This document shows positions 44,032 to 53,481 of a stretch of 64,000 bases of DNA, one piece after another. A model generated the notes under the pieces. That model was not told where the DNA came from. It saw only the letters and a list, made by a program, of their open reading frames with translations, and ran no database searches. The translations under genes and the position numbers were made by a program. The stretch covers positions 1,731,001-1,795,000 of the forward strand of contig NZ_CP080388.1 of assembly GCF_030036535.1 (NCBI RefSeq). Direction: 5' to 3'. The stretch comes from Agrobacterium cucumeris. GTDB lineage: Bacteria; Pseudomonadota; Alphaproteobacteria; Rhizobiales; Rhizobiaceae. How positions within the stretch are numbered: position 1 is the stretch's first letter; every line of letters starts with the position of its first letter.

Positions 44032-45049
44032 CGCAAATTATCTTTCGCTCAACAAAGTCTCGCTCGCTTATGGCAATAGCATTGCCGTCAAGGATCTCGA
44101 TCTTGATATCCGCAAGGGCGAACTTCTGGCCTTGCTGGGGCCTTCCGGCTGCGGCAAGACGACGACGATGCGCGCCATTGCCGGGCTGATGCCGGTGGCT
44201 GGCGGGCGCATCGATCTCGACGGGGCCGATATTACCCGTGTCGCCGCCAACAAGCGCGCCGTCGGTCTGGTGTTCCAGTCTTACGCACTCTTCCCGCATC
44301 TGACGGTTTATGAAAACGTCGCCTTCGGCCTGAAACTCAAGGGCATGGGCGGCAAGACGCTGGAGGACAAGGTCGCCTCCGGCCTGAAGTCGGTGGGCCT
44401 GTCCAACTTCGCCTCCCGCAAACCGGCCGAGCTTTCCGGCGGCCAGCAGCAGCGCGTGGCACTGGCGCGCTCCATGGTCATGGAGCCCAAGGTGCTGTTG
44501 CTCGATGAGCCGCTCTCCAATCTCGATGCCCGCCTGCGGCTTGAAATGCGCACCGAATTGCAGCGTGTGCAGAAGGAAACCGGCGTGACGATGATCTTCG
44601 TCACCCACGACCAGATCGAGGCGCTTGCCCTCGCCGACCGCATTGTCGTCATGAAGGGCGGCAAGATCGAGCAGATCGGTACGCCGGAAGAAATTTACAA
44701 CGCGCCGGTTTCATCCTTCGTGGCTGACTTCGTTGGCTTTGAAAACATCTTCGCGCTGGAAGGCGGCGCGCTGAAAACCGCAAACGGTACAACACCGCTT
44801 TCCGGACCAGTCCCTTCAGCATCTGGACTGGCCTGGCGGCCGCGCATGGTCACCCTCGGTTCAGGTCCTTTCCAGGGAACCGTGCGCGGCACATCCTTTG
44901 CCGGCAACACCCGCGAATATCTGCTGGATACGCCGCTCGGACCCATCAAGGCGGAAACCGATGCGGCGCTTGCCGCGCATGTCATTGGTGATACGCTCGC
45001 CTTTGATCTGCCGGTCGAAAAGGCGGCGAGCCTCAAGGTGTTTAACTGA
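44024..45049 (+). CDS. ABC importer ATPase (PotA/FbpC-like)
   Basis: A 341-residue ATPase with Walker A GPSGCGKTTTMR (about 39-50), signature LSGGQQQRVALARSM, Walker B VLLLDEPLSNLD and the switch histidine in IFVTHDQIEALAL. A C-terminal TOBE-like regulatory domain (about 240-341) is present, as in PotA. The ATG at 44024 is used because the longer frame upstream covers permease 2 in another frame. It ends 2 nt before the nucleoside hydrolase start, tying transport to nucleoside cleavage. Confidence 0.92.
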   Translation: MSDANYLSLNKVSLAYGNSIAVKDLDLDIRKGELLALLGPSGCGKTTTMRAIAGLMPVAGGRIDLDGADITRVAANKRAVGLVFQSYALFPHLTVYENVAFGLKLKGMGGKTLEDKVASGLKSVGLSNFASRKPAELSGGQQQRVALARSMVMEPKVLLLDEPLSNLDARLRLEMRTELQRVQKETGVTMIFVTHDQIEALALADRIVVMKGGKIEQIGTPEEIYNAPVSSFVADFVGFENIFALEGGALKTANGTTPLSGPVPSASGLAWRPRMVTLGSGPFQGTVRGTSFAGNTREYLLDTPLGPIKAETDAALAAHVIGDTLAFDLPVEKAASLKVFN

Positions 45050-45051
45050 CC

Positions 45052-45972
45052 ATGGGTGTATGGATCGATACCGATATGGGCTTTGACGACATTGCCGCCA
45101 TCATGGTGGTGCAATCGGCAGGCCTTGCCATCGACGGCATTTCGCTGGTGTTCGGTAATACGACGCTGGAAGCGGTGTGCGGCAATGCCGCCGGAGCGGT
45201 CTCAACCTTCGGCTGGTCGATGCCGATCCATCAGGGCCGTGCCAAGCCCGTGCTTGGCGCACTCGAAACCGCGCAATGCATTCTGGGCGATAACGGCATT
45301 CCGACCGTCGGCCAAAACTTGCCGGATGCGCCAGCCTTGCCGAAAAGCGATGCCTTTGCCGCCCTGTGCAACTGGCTTGAGGGTGATGGCGAAAAGCGCA
45401 TTCTGGCGCTCGGCCCGCTCACCAATATCGCCGCGGTTTGCCTTGCCCGGCCTGATCTTGCCGCCAGAATTTCCGATCTCACCTGGATGGGTGGCGGCGT
45501 GACCAGCGGCAACCATACTGCATCGGCGGAATTCAACGCCTTTGCCGATCCGGAAGCGCTGGCAATCGTTCTGTCCCACGGCCTGCCGTTGCGCATGGTC
45601 GATCTCGACACCTGCCGCAAGGTTATGGCCTCGCCGGCCGATGTGCTGCCGATCCGCGATGCCGGCGGCAAAAACGCTGCGCTGATTGCCGATCTGCTGG
45701 AAGGTTTCATCGGCATCGCCACCCGCCGTGGCAGAGCCGCCATGGCGCTTTACGATCCCGTTGCCGCCGTTGCCTTTACCTCCGGTCTCATTGGCTGGCG
45801 GCAGGCGCGGATCGATGTCGAACTTCATTCCGCCTTGACCCGGGGCAGAACCGTGGTCGAGATGCGCGCCGACAAGGTGGAAACCTTCAATGCGCACTTT
45901 GCCGAAACCGTTGATGCCGAAAGTGCGAAGACGGCGATTCTCGAGGCGTTGCGCCGGGAGGCCGCCCGATGA
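45052..45972 (+). CDS. Inosine-uridine-type nucleoside hydrolase
   Basis: A 306-residue calcium-dependent nucleoside hydrolase that splits ribonucleosides into base and ribose. The signature Asp cluster at the N-terminus is present as IDTDMGFDDIAAIMV (about 5-19), and ALGPLTNIA and MGGGVTSGNHTASAEFNAFADPEA in the middle match the active-site regions. It lies 2 nt after the ABC ATPase and overlaps adenine deaminase by four bases. Cleavage of adenosine to adenine by this enzyme would feed the next one. Base specificity cannot be told from the sequence. Confidence 0.92.
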   Translation: MGVWIDTDMGFDDIAAIMVVQSAGLAIDGISLVFGNTTLEAVCGNAAGAVSTFGWSMPIHQGRAKPVLGALETAQCILGDNGIPTVGQNLPDAPALPKSDAFAALCNWLEGDGEKRILALGPLTNIAAVCLARPDLAARISDLTWMGGGVTSGNHTASAEFNAFADPEALAIVLSHGLPLRMVDLDTCRKVMASPADVLPIRDAGGKNAALIADLLEGFIGIATRRGRAAMALYDPVAAVAFTSGLIGWRQARIDVELHSALTRGRTVVEMRADKVETFNAHFAETVDAESAKTAILEALRREAAR

Positions 45973-47762
45973 GCGCGAACTCTCCAACACGCGAGCCTGC
46001 CGATCTCACCGATGATGCGCTGCGCAGCCGCGCGGTCGCCGTCGCACGTGGCGATGCGCCTTTCGATGTCCTCATCACCGGCGGAACATTGGTGGATGTG
46101 GTGACGGGAGAGCTTCGCGCCGCCGATATCGGCATCGTTGGCGCTCTGATCGCCAGCGTGCACGAGCGGGCAAGCCGCAGCGACGCTGTACGGATCATCG
46201 ATGCGGCAAACGCCTTTGTCTCGCCCGGCCTCATCGATACACATATGCATATTGAAAGTTCGATGGTCACGCCGGCCGCCTATGCGGCGGCAGTGGTCGC
46301 CCGTGGTGTTACCACCATCGTCTGGGACCCGCATGAATTCGGCAATGTGCATGGCGTGGAAGGGGTGCGCTGGGCGTCGAAGGCAATCGAAAATCTGCCA
46401 TTGCGCGCCATTCTGCTCGCACCTTCCTGCGTGCCATCAGCTCCGGGGCTGGAGCGTGGCGGCGCGGACTTTGACGCGACCATTCTCGCCGATATCCTGT
46501 CATGGCCGCGGGTTGGCGGCGTTGCGGAAATCATGAATATGCGCGGTGTCATCGAGCGCGATCCGCGCATGGGCGGCATCGTGCAGGCCGGGCTTGCCTC
46601 GGGCAAACTGGTCTGCGGCCACGCCCGCGGCCTGAAAGATGCCGATCTCAACGCCTTCATGGCGGCGGGTGTCTCCTCCGATCACGAGCTGGTGTCGGGT
46701 GAAGACCTGATGGAAAAGTTGCGGGCCGGGTTGACCATCGAGTTGCGCGGTTCGCATGATCACCTGCTGCCGGAATTTGTGGCGGCGCTGAATGCGCTGG
46801 GCCATCTGCCACAGACGGTGACACTCTGCACCGACGATGTCTTCCCGGATGACCTGTTGCAGGGCGGCGGGCTTGACGATGTGGTGCGCCGGCTTGTGCG
46901 TTACGGTCTGCGCCCCGAATGGGCGCTGCGTGCCGCTACGCTGAATGCCGCGCAGAGGCTCGGCCGTGCCGATCTCGGCCTCATCGCCGCCGGCCGCCGC
47001 GCCGATATCGTCATTTTCGAAGATCTGAGCGATTTTGCGGCCCGCCAGGTGATCGCAAATGGCAGGGCTGTCGCTGAAGGCGGCCGCATGCTGGTGGAGG
47101 TTCCCGCCTGCGACGCAACCGCGCTCGAAGGCTCGATGAAGCTGCCGCTTCGTGAGCCCAATGATTTCCGGGTCACATCCGAAGGCACGAAGATACGCCT
47201 CGCCACCATCGACCGCCCGCGCTTCACGCAATCGGGAGAGATGGAGGCCGAGGTGAAGGATGGTTTCGTCGTTCCGCCCCAGGGTGCGACGATGATTTCC
47301 GTCACCCATCGCCACGGCATGGCCGAGCCGATCACCAGAACCGGATTCCTTACCGGCTGGGGAAACTGGAACGGCGCCTTCGCGACCACCGTCTCGCATG
47401 ACAGCCACAACGTCACCGTTTTTGGTGGTAATGCCGAGGACATGGCGCTGGCCGCCAATGCGGTGATAAAAGCGGGTGGCGGCATGGCCGTTGCCTCAGA
47501 GGGCAAGGTCACCGCACTTCTCCCGTTGCCGCTTTCCGGCCTCGTTTCCGATGCCCCGCTTGAAGACGTGGCAAAGGCTTTCGAAGAATTGCGCGAAGCC
47601 GTCGGCAGGGTGGTGGAATGGCAGCCGCCCTATCTCGTCTTCAAGGCCTGCTTCGGCGCCACGCTCGCCTGCAATATCGGCCCGCACCAGACGGATATGG
47701 GCATTGCCGATGTGTTGACAGGCAGGGTGATGGAAAGCCCGGTGATTGCCGTTCTCGAATAG
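45969..47762 (+). CDS. ade: Adenine deaminase
   Basis: A 597-residue metal-dependent amidohydrolase that converts adenine to hypoxanthine and ammonia. It shows the metal-binding HMHIESSM in SPGLIDTHMHIESSMVTP (about 78-95), GHARGLKDADLNAFMAAGVSSDHE, and TIELRGSHDHLLPEF; the length and C-terminal domain match Ade. Strong GGGAGG upstream of the start, which overlaps the nucleoside hydrolase stop (ATGA). It is the last gene of the LacI-ABC-hydrolase operon, giving a route from imported purine nucleoside to hypoxanthine. Confidence 0.95.
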   Translation: MSANSPTREPADLTDDALRSRAVAVARGDAPFDVLITGGTLVDVVTGELRAADIGIVGALIASVHERASRSDAVRIIDAANAFVSPGLIDTHMHIESSMVTPAAYAAAVVARGVTTIVWDPHEFGNVHGVEGVRWASKAIENLPLRAILLAPSCVPSAPGLERGGADFDATILADILSWPRVGGVAEIMNMRGVIERDPRMGGIVQAGLASGKLVCGHARGLKDADLNAFMAAGVSSDHELVSGEDLMEKLRAGLTIELRGSHDHLLPEFVAALNALGHLPQTVTLCTDDVFPDDLLQGGGLDDVVRRLVRYGLRPEWALRAATLNAAQRLGRADLGLIAAGRRADIVIFEDLSDFAARQVIANGRAVAEGGRMLVEVPACDATALEGSMKLPLREPNDFRVTSEGTKIRLATIDRPRFTQSGEMEAEVKDGFVVPPQGATMISVTHRHGMAEPITRTGFLTGWGNWNGAFATTVSHDSHNVTVFGGNAEDMALAANAVIKAGGGMAVASEGKVTALLPLPLSGLVSDAPLEDVAKAFEELREAVGRVVEWQPPYLVFKACFGATLACNIGPHQTDMGIADVLTGRVMESPVIAVLE

Positions 47763-47789
47763 CGGCGGCCCGCATCTGCGGGCTGCGGT

Positions 47790-48713
47790 TCATTCGACCC
47801 CGGCCACGTCAGGCGTCTGTGTTTCGCGCGCGGCAATGCGCGCCGCCAACACGAAATTCTTCACCACCGGCGATGTCGTTCCGCGCCGATAGGCGAGCGA
47901 TATGGAAAGCCGCGGCGGCGGGCCGCTGGAAGGTAATAAGACGATGTTCTGCATTTTGACCTGCGCGACGGATTCCGGCAGGAGGGAAACCCCGAGTTCG
48001 GCCGCGACCAGCGACAATATCGAGGCGATTTGCGGTGCCGCCGGCCCTAAGTGCGGCGTGAAACCGGCCTCCTGGCAGGCTTTTATCGATGCATCGTGAA
48101 GGCTGGTGCCGACGCTGCGTGGCGTCAGAATGAAAGGGTCGTCGCGCAATTCCATCAGGTCTATGGCGGTGCCGCGCCGCGCGAGCGGATGGGATGCAGG
48201 CAGGGCGACCAGAAGCGGTTCGTCAGTGAGCACTTCCTCGAGCAATGTATCGGGATCGGATTGAGAAGGGCGCAAAAGCGCCACGTCCAGCCGATCTTCG
48301 AGCAGGGCCGGTGTCAGTGCCAGGGCGGCTGCCTCCATCACCTGAAGCTCCACGTCGGGATATTGGCGTCTGTAGGTGCGGATGCAGGCCGGAACCAGAG
48401 GGTTGAGCGCCGCCGTGCCGGTGACGCCTATTCTCAGAATGCCGGTTTCACCGGCCGCCGCCCTGCGGGCGAGCCGGACACCTTCACCCACCTGATGCGG
48501 AATATGGGTCACCGCAGCCCGAAAGGCATGGCCCGCCGGTGTCAGTTCCGCACCATGCGCAAGACGCCGGAATAGCCGCACGCCGATTTCCTGTTCCAGA
48601 ACCTTTATCTGCTGACTGAGCGGCGGCTGCGCGATTCCCAGATGTTCTGCCGCCCGCGTAAAACTGCCCTCATTGGCAATGGCCAGAAAATAACGGATGT
48701 GCCTGAGTTCCAT
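47790..48713 (-). CDS. LysR-family transcriptional regulator
   Basis: A 307-residue LysR regulator. The helix-turn-helix region reads LRHIRYFLAIANEGSFTRAAEHLGIAQPPLSQQIKVLEQEIGVRLF (about 3-48), followed by an effector domain with LRIGVTGTAALNPLVP and SLVAAELGVSLLPESVAQ. The sequence resembles regulators of the CbbR/BenM side of the family. The start at 48713 fits the family; an upstream ATG would add 12 residues. It diverges from an MFS transporter gene 92 bp away, the likely target, as is common for LysR-MFS pairs. Confidence 0.9.
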   Translation of the reverse strand: MELRHIRYFLAIANEGSFTRAAEHLGIAQPPLSQQIKVLEQEIGVRLFRRLAHGAELTPAGHAFRAAVTHIPHQVGEGVRLARRAAAGETGILRIGVTGTAALNPLVPACIRTYRRQYPDVELQVMEAAALALTPALLEDRLDVALLRPSQSDPDTLLEEVLTDEPLLVALPASHPLARRGTAIDLMELRDDPFILTPRSVGTSLHDASIKACQEAGFTPHLGPAAPQIASILSLVAAELGVSLLPESVAQVKMQNIVLLPSSGPPPRLSISLAYRRGTTSPVVKNFVLAARIAARETQTPDVAGVE

Positions 48714-48805
48714 GATATTAGATCCAGATATGATGGGAACGCCTTCCATATATTAGAATGAAAGACGGAGCTGCGCTATAGCTGGGAGCGAAAGGGACAA
48801 ACCCG

Positions 48806-50053
48806 ATGCGCCAGCTCAAAAAACAGGATTTCACCCCGCCGATCGTCATGACGGAGGAGCCGCCGGATGTGCTCTGGATACGGCAGGGAAGCCGTCAGTT
48901 TCGCCGGGCGAGTTGGGCGCTTTTCCTCGCGGGCTTTGCCAGCTTTTCGCTGATCTATTGCGTGCAGCCGCTCCTGCCGGAATTTCCGGCGGAATTCGGC
49001 ATCAACCCTGCAACTGCATCGCTGGCCCTGTCTCTGACGACGGGAACGCTTGCCTTCGCCATTCTGCTCAGCGGGGCCTTTGCCCAACTCTTCACCCGCC
49101 GAAATCTGATGTTCGTTTCGATGATGCTGGCAGCCATCGCCAATATCATTGCGGCAAGCACGCAAGGCTGGGCATGGCTGCTTGCCGCCCGCGCGCTGGA
49201 AGGGTTCGTGCTCGGCGGCGTTCCGGCCGTCGCCATGGCTTATCTTGCCGAGGAGATCGAACCTTCCAGTCTCGGCAAGGCGATGGGGCTTTATGTCGGC
49301 GGCACGGCGTTCGGTTCCATGGCGGGACGTGTCGGCATGGGGCTGGTGTCCGCCTATACCTCATGGCAGGTGGCAATGTATGCGCTGGGGGCGGTCTGTA
49401 TCCTCGCGGCCATCGGCTTCCTGCTGCTGCTTCCGCCTTCGCGGAATTTCCGGCCGCAGCACATGCCGCTTAAAAATCATCTGAAAATATGGGCGCAACA
49501 TCTTGGAAACCCGGAACTTCGGCGGTTCTATTTCCTGGGCGCGATGCTGACGAGCGTGTTCACCACCGTTTTCAACTATTGCGCCTTTCGCCTCGTCGCG
49601 CCACCTTACGAATTGGGCCGCACGGCCGTCAGCATGATTTTCCTGACCTTTGCCCTGGGTATCGTCGCGTCCTCCTATGGCGGGGCACTGGTCGACCGGT
49701 TCAGCCGACGGATCATTCTGGTGGTTGCCTTTTCCACCATCCTTGTCGGTATCCTGCTCACATTCGCCTCAAGCATCATCCTCATCGTGGCGGGGATTGC
49801 GGCGATAACCATCGGATTTTTCATCGGGCATTCGGCTGCCAGCAGTGGAGTGGGCGCGAATGCGGGTACCGCCAAAAGCCATGCTTCCGCGCTTTATCTG
49901 CTGTTTTATTATTGCGGAGCGAGCATCACCGGCTGGGTCGGCGGCTGGTTCTGGATCCATGCCGGCTGGCCCGGCATCATGGCCATCACCGCCGGCTGCG
50001 CGCTTGCCGGAATTTTTGCCAGCCTTGCGCGCCCGGGCACGCGGCGCGCCTGA
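48806..50053 (+). CDS. MFS transporter (YnfM-like, 12-TM)
   Basis: A 415-residue major facilitator transporter with about twelve hydrophobic helices. The first helix region is ASWALFLAGFASFSLIYCVQPLLPEF, typical of the YnfM/arabinose-efflux-like branch; LLAARALEGFVLGGVPAVAMAYLAEE carries the A-motif neighbourhood, and GVGANAGTAKSHASALYLLFYYCGAS lies in the second half. It has a roughly 35-residue hydrophilic N-terminal extension. The divergent LysR gene probably regulates it. Substrate unknown; drug or metabolite export is usual for the branch. Confidence 0.9.
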   Translation: MRQLKKQDFTPPIVMTEEPPDVLWIRQGSRQFRRASWALFLAGFASFSLIYCVQPLLPEFPAEFGINPATASLALSLTTGTLAFAILLSGAFAQLFTRRNLMFVSMMLAAIANIIAASTQGWAWLLAARALEGFVLGGVPAVAMAYLAEEIEPSSLGKAMGLYVGGTAFGSMAGRVGMGLVSAYTSWQVAMYALGAVCILAAIGFLLLLPPSRNFRPQHMPLKNHLKIWAQHLGNPELRRFYFLGAMLTSVFTTVFNYCAFRLVAPPYELGRTAVSMIFLTFALGIVASSYGGALVDRFSRRIILVVAFSTILVGILLTFASSIILIVAGIAAITIGFFIGHSAASSGVGANAGTAKSHASALYLLFYYCGASITGWVGGWFWIHAGWPGIMAITAGCALAGIFASLARPGTRRA

Positions 50054-50077
50054 GCGGCCATCGTGTCGGCCGGGGCG

Positions 50078-51250
50078 TCACTCCACAGCCAGCTCCTGCT
50101 CCACCAGTGTCGCCCAAAATGCCACGCCCGGAACGATGGCCGCATCGTTGAAGTCGTAGGAGGTGTTGTGGTGCAGCGCGCCATCCACCGCCGGGCCGTT
50201 GCCCAGCCAGACATAACAGCCGGGGGCTTCACCAGCGAAGAAAGCGAAGTCGTCGCCTGCGGTCGATGGTGGGAAGGTTGTACGGGCCTTGTTGCCGAAC
50301 ACCGTTTTGGCGGCGCGCAGCGCCCGTTTCGTCGCTTCCGTCTCGTTGATGACGGGGGGAATGCGCCGGATGAATTCGTAATGCGCCTCGATGCCGAACA
50401 TCGCCGCCGTGCCTTTGGCCAGCCTGCCGATTTCCGCTTCCAACTGGTCGCGTACTTCAGGTGCATAGGCGCGCGCCGTGCCGCCGATTTCAACGAGATC
50501 GGGAATGACGTTGAGTGCCTTGGGATCACCCGCCTGAACCGAGCAGGCACTGACCACGGCGGGCTGCAGCGGATCGACGACGCGGCCGACGATGGTTTGC
50601 AGCGAAGCGAGGAAGGTGCCGGCAGCCGTTATGGGGTCACGGCCGAGATGCGGTTTGGCGCCATGGGTGCCGACGCCCTTGAAGGTCACGCGCCAGCTGT
50701 CGGAAGAGGCAAGCTGCGGGCCTTCCACCACGGCCATTTCATCGATGCCGAGTCCCGGCATATTGTGCAGGCCATAGACTGCATCGCAGGGGAACAGCGA
50801 GAAAAGTCCGTCCTCCACCATTTTTTTTGCGCCGCCGCGGCCTTCTTCGGCCGGCTGGAAGATGAAATGGACGGTGCCGGAAAAATCGCGGGTCTTTGCG
50901 AGATAGCGCGCAGCACCCAGCAGCATGGCGGTGTGGCCATCATGGCCGCAGGCATGCATCTTGCCGGGAAGTTTCGATTTATAGGGCCTGTCGGGCACTT
51001 CCGGCATGGCAAGCGCATCCATGTCGGCACGCAGGCCGATGCTGCGGGTGCCGTTGCCCACCTGCAGGGTGCCAACGACGCCGGTGCCGCCAAGACCGCG
51101 ATGCACCTTCACCCCGGCCCGTTCCAGAAGATCGGCGACGATGGCGCTGGTTCTTTCCTCTTCGAAACCCAGTTCCGGATGTGCGTGCAGATCGTGGCGA
51201 AGCTCCGTCAGGAATGGCAGGTCTTCACCGATCCGGTCCAGCAGTCTCAT
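50078..51250 (-). CDS. M20-family amidohydrolase (hippurate hydrolase/HipO-like)
   Basis: A 390-residue zinc-dependent amidohydrolase of the M20D group, which cleaves N-acyl amino acids such as hippurate or N-acetyl amino acids. Metal-site motifs are GLRADMDALAMPE, HACGHDGHTAML (about 103-114) and FQPAEEGRGGAKKM, with the downstream HNMPG and the C-terminal STAGDDFAFF. The ATG at 51250 gives normal family length; an ATG 13 codons earlier is possible. It converges on the MFS gene (24 nt between ends). Specific substrate unknown. Confidence 0.9.
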   Translation of the reverse strand: MRLLDRIGEDLPFLTELRHDLHAHPELGFEEERTSAIVADLLERAGVKVHRGLGGTGVVGTLQVGNGTRSIGLRADMDALAMPEVPDRPYKSKLPGKMHACGHDGHTAMLLGAARYLAKTRDFSGTVHFIFQPAEEGRGGAKKMVEDGLFSLFPCDAVYGLHNMPGLGIDEMAVVEGPQLASSDSWRVTFKGVGTHGAKPHLGRDPITAAGTFLASLQTIVGRVVDPLQPAVVSACSVQAGDPKALNVIPDLVEIGGTARAYAPEVRDQLEAEIGRLAKGTAAMFGIEAHYEFIRRIPPVINETEATKRALRAAKTVFGNKARTTFPPSTAGDDFAFFAGEAPGCYVWLGNGPAVDGALHHNTSYDFNDAAIVPGVAFWATLVEQELAVE

Positions 51251-51461
51251 GGGCAGCTTGTCCTTGAATATGGGAAAAACCCGAGTCATAGGTGGGTTCG
51301 TCCGAATGCCTGTTGCTTTGTTCCCTTCTAGCTGAAAAAGCCAATGAAATGAACCCGCCGCATGTATGCGGTTGCTGAAATGCCCGATATGCCGAACGGG
51401 GTTGGCGTGGCTGGAAAAACCGCGTCCGCTTTGCGCCATCCCGGTCCTGAAAGGAAAACCG

Positions 51462-52169
51462 ATGCCGTCATCCGCATCGCCTGATACCCAGTCACCGGCC
51501 GCTCCTCATGAGTTCTGGCAGGCGATAGCTGCTCCCCGCACATTTGAAACGGCCGGGCCGCATTCGTCCTTCTTCCCGGCCGTCCTGGATGATGGAAGGC
51601 AGATTTGCCTGCCGATAAGGCCGCTCGCGGATGGTGAACATGCGCTTGCCTCGCTCATCGTCAATCAGGCTTCTTTTGAGGTGCTTGAAGTGCTCGCGGC
51701 TGATCTTGCCCGCAAGCTTTCCGTCTTTGAGCCGGATGTCGTCATCGGCCTGCCGACGCTCGGTCTGACGCTTGCCGCCGCCGTTGCCCGCCATCTTGGC
51801 CATTCCCGTTACGTACCGCTCGGCACCTCACGCAAATTCTGGTATCTGGAGGAACTGTCGGTGCCCATGTCCTCCATCACCACCAAACAGGAAAAGCGGC
51901 TCTATATCGATCCGCGCATGTTGCCGCTCATCGAGGGCAGGCGGGTGGCGCTTGTGGATGATGTCATCTCCAGCGGCAGTTCCATCATTTCAGGTCTTTC
52001 GCTTCTCACGTCGTCCGGCATTCAGCCCGTCGTCATCGGTGCGGCCATGCTGCAATCGGATCGCTGGCGGCAAAAAATCGCCGGTTTCGGGCCGGAATGG
52101 GCAGAGCGGGTGAGGGGTGTTTTCACCACGCCGCTGTTGACGAAAGCGCAAGGCGGCTGGCTGGCTTGA
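51462..52169 (+). CDS. Type I phosphoribosyltransferase
   Basis: A 235-residue phosphoribosyltransferase with the PRPP-binding loop VALVDDVISSGSS (about 165-177), preceded by DVVIGLPTLGLTLAAAVARHLG and KFWYLEELSVPMSSITT, a layout similar to adenine or xanthine PRTases. AAGGAAAA lies just before the ATG, which is preferred over an in-frame upstream start. It diverges from the M20 gene. In family members the product is a nucleotide formed from a free base and PRPP; which base is used is not clear, and the N-terminal 60 residues are unlike classical Apt. Confidence 0.82.
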   Translation: MPSSASPDTQSPAAPHEFWQAIAAPRTFETAGPHSSFFPAVLDDGRQICLPIRPLADGEHALASLIVNQASFEVLEVLAADLARKLSVFEPDVVIGLPTLGLTLAAAVARHLGHSRYVPLGTSRKFWYLEELSVPMSSITTKQEKRLYIDPRMLPLIEGRRVALVDDVISSGSSIISGLSLLTSSGIQPVVIGAAMLQSDRWRQKIAGFGPEWAERVRGVFTTPLLTKAQGGWLA

Positions 52170-52375
52170 CGTTGCGCAAATTCCGGCAAAACGCAAGTGG
52201 TGATAATTTCATCATTGCCTAATTTGCGTCTTGCGAAGCTGCGAGAGATCGTCCTAAGATCACCTTCGACAGATTATAGCGCCCGGCGAAAAACGCGCCG
52301 GTTTGCTTTCGTTCGGTGTCATTCCGGCGTCTGCCCGCCCCCTTTGGTTTTGCCGCTTTACTGGAATTTCTTCCC

Positions 52376-53431
52376 ATGCATGCAGTGTTCGACGGTCATA
52401 ATGATGTGCTGCTTCGGTTGTGGCGCAACAGCAAGGCCGGTGCCGATCCGGTTGCGGAATTCAGAAACGGTACGCGGGAAGGCCATATCGATGGTCCCCG
52501 CGCCAGGGCCGGCGGTCTTGGTGGCGGAATCTGCGCCATCTACATCCCCTCCGGCGACCTCATCTTGCAGGAGCCGGACGAAAGCGGTCACTATGATACG
52601 CCGCTTGCCGCGCCGCTGGAGCGCTTGCCTTCGCTCGATATCGCCATGGAGAAGGCTGCAATTGCGCTGAGGCTCGATCGCGCTGGCGCCTGGCGGCTTT
52701 GCCGTTCCACGGCCGATATCCGCAAGGCCTTTGCCGAGGACGTTTTTGCCGCGGTGCTGCACATGGAAGGCTGCGAGGCGATCGGCGCCGATCTTGATGC
52801 GCTCGAGGTATTTTATGCCGCCGGCCTGCGCTCGCTAGGTCCGGTCTGGAGCCGGCACAATGTTTTCGGCCATGGCGTTCCCTTTTCTTATCCCATGTCG
52901 CCCGATACCGCGCCCGGTCTCACCGATGCCGGTTTTTCGCTGGTGAAGGAATGCAACCGGTTGGGCATTCTCATCGATCTGGCGCATATCACCGAAAAAG
53001 GCTTCTGGGATGTGGCCAGGACCACCAACCAGCCGCTGATCGCAAGCCATTCCAACGCGCACGCGCTTACCCCCGTTGCCCGTAATCTCACCGACCGCCA
53101 GTTGGACGCCGTCAAGGACAGTCACGGTCTGGTTGGTCTCAATTATGCCGTGACCATGCTCAGGCCGGATGCGCGCGACATTGCCGACACGCCGCTTTCC
53201 GACATGGTGCGCCATATCGACTATATGGTGGAACGCATGGGTATTGACTGCGTGGCGCTCGGATCGGATTTCGACGGCGCGACAGTACCCGTTGGCATTG
53301 CGGATGCGAGCGGCAACCACAATCTGGTTGCGGCGCTGAAATCGGCAGGTTACGGTGACGGGGAGTTGGCCAAAATCTGCCGGGAAAACTGGCTGCGCGT
53401 TCTGTCCCAGGCCTGGCACGAACCGGCCTGA
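52376..53431 (+). CDS. Membrane dipeptidase (peptidase M19)
   Basis: A 351-residue zinc dipeptidase of the renal dipeptidase family, which cleaves dipeptides including those with a C-terminal D-residue. Metal ligands are in FDGHNDVLLRL (HxD near residue 8), LHMEGCEAIG (near 125) and ASHSNAHAL. LGSDFDGA near the C-terminus is also typical. The ATG at 52376 places the HxD motif at the normal distance. It lies 50 nt before a dipeptide binding-protein gene and is probably the first gene of the peptide import operon running to 58716, so imported dipeptides can be split at once. Confidence 0.9.
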   Translation: MHAVFDGHNDVLLRLWRNSKAGADPVAEFRNGTREGHIDGPRARAGGLGGGICAIYIPSGDLILQEPDESGHYDTPLAAPLERLPSLDIAMEKAAIALRLDRAGAWRLCRSTADIRKAFAEDVFAAVLHMEGCEAIGADLDALEVFYAAGLRSLGPVWSRHNVFGHGVPFSYPMSPDTAPGLTDAGFSLVKECNRLGILIDLAHITEKGFWDVARTTNQPLIASHSNAHALTPVARNLTDRQLDAVKDSHGLVGLNYAVTMLRPDARDIADTPLSDMVRHIDYMVERMGIDCVALGSDFDGATVPVGIADASGNHNLVAALKSAGYGDGELAKICRENWLRVLSQAWHEPA

Positions 53432-53481
53432 AGACGCCCTATAGCGAATGAAATCAATCTTATAACAAAAGGGGAGATCCT

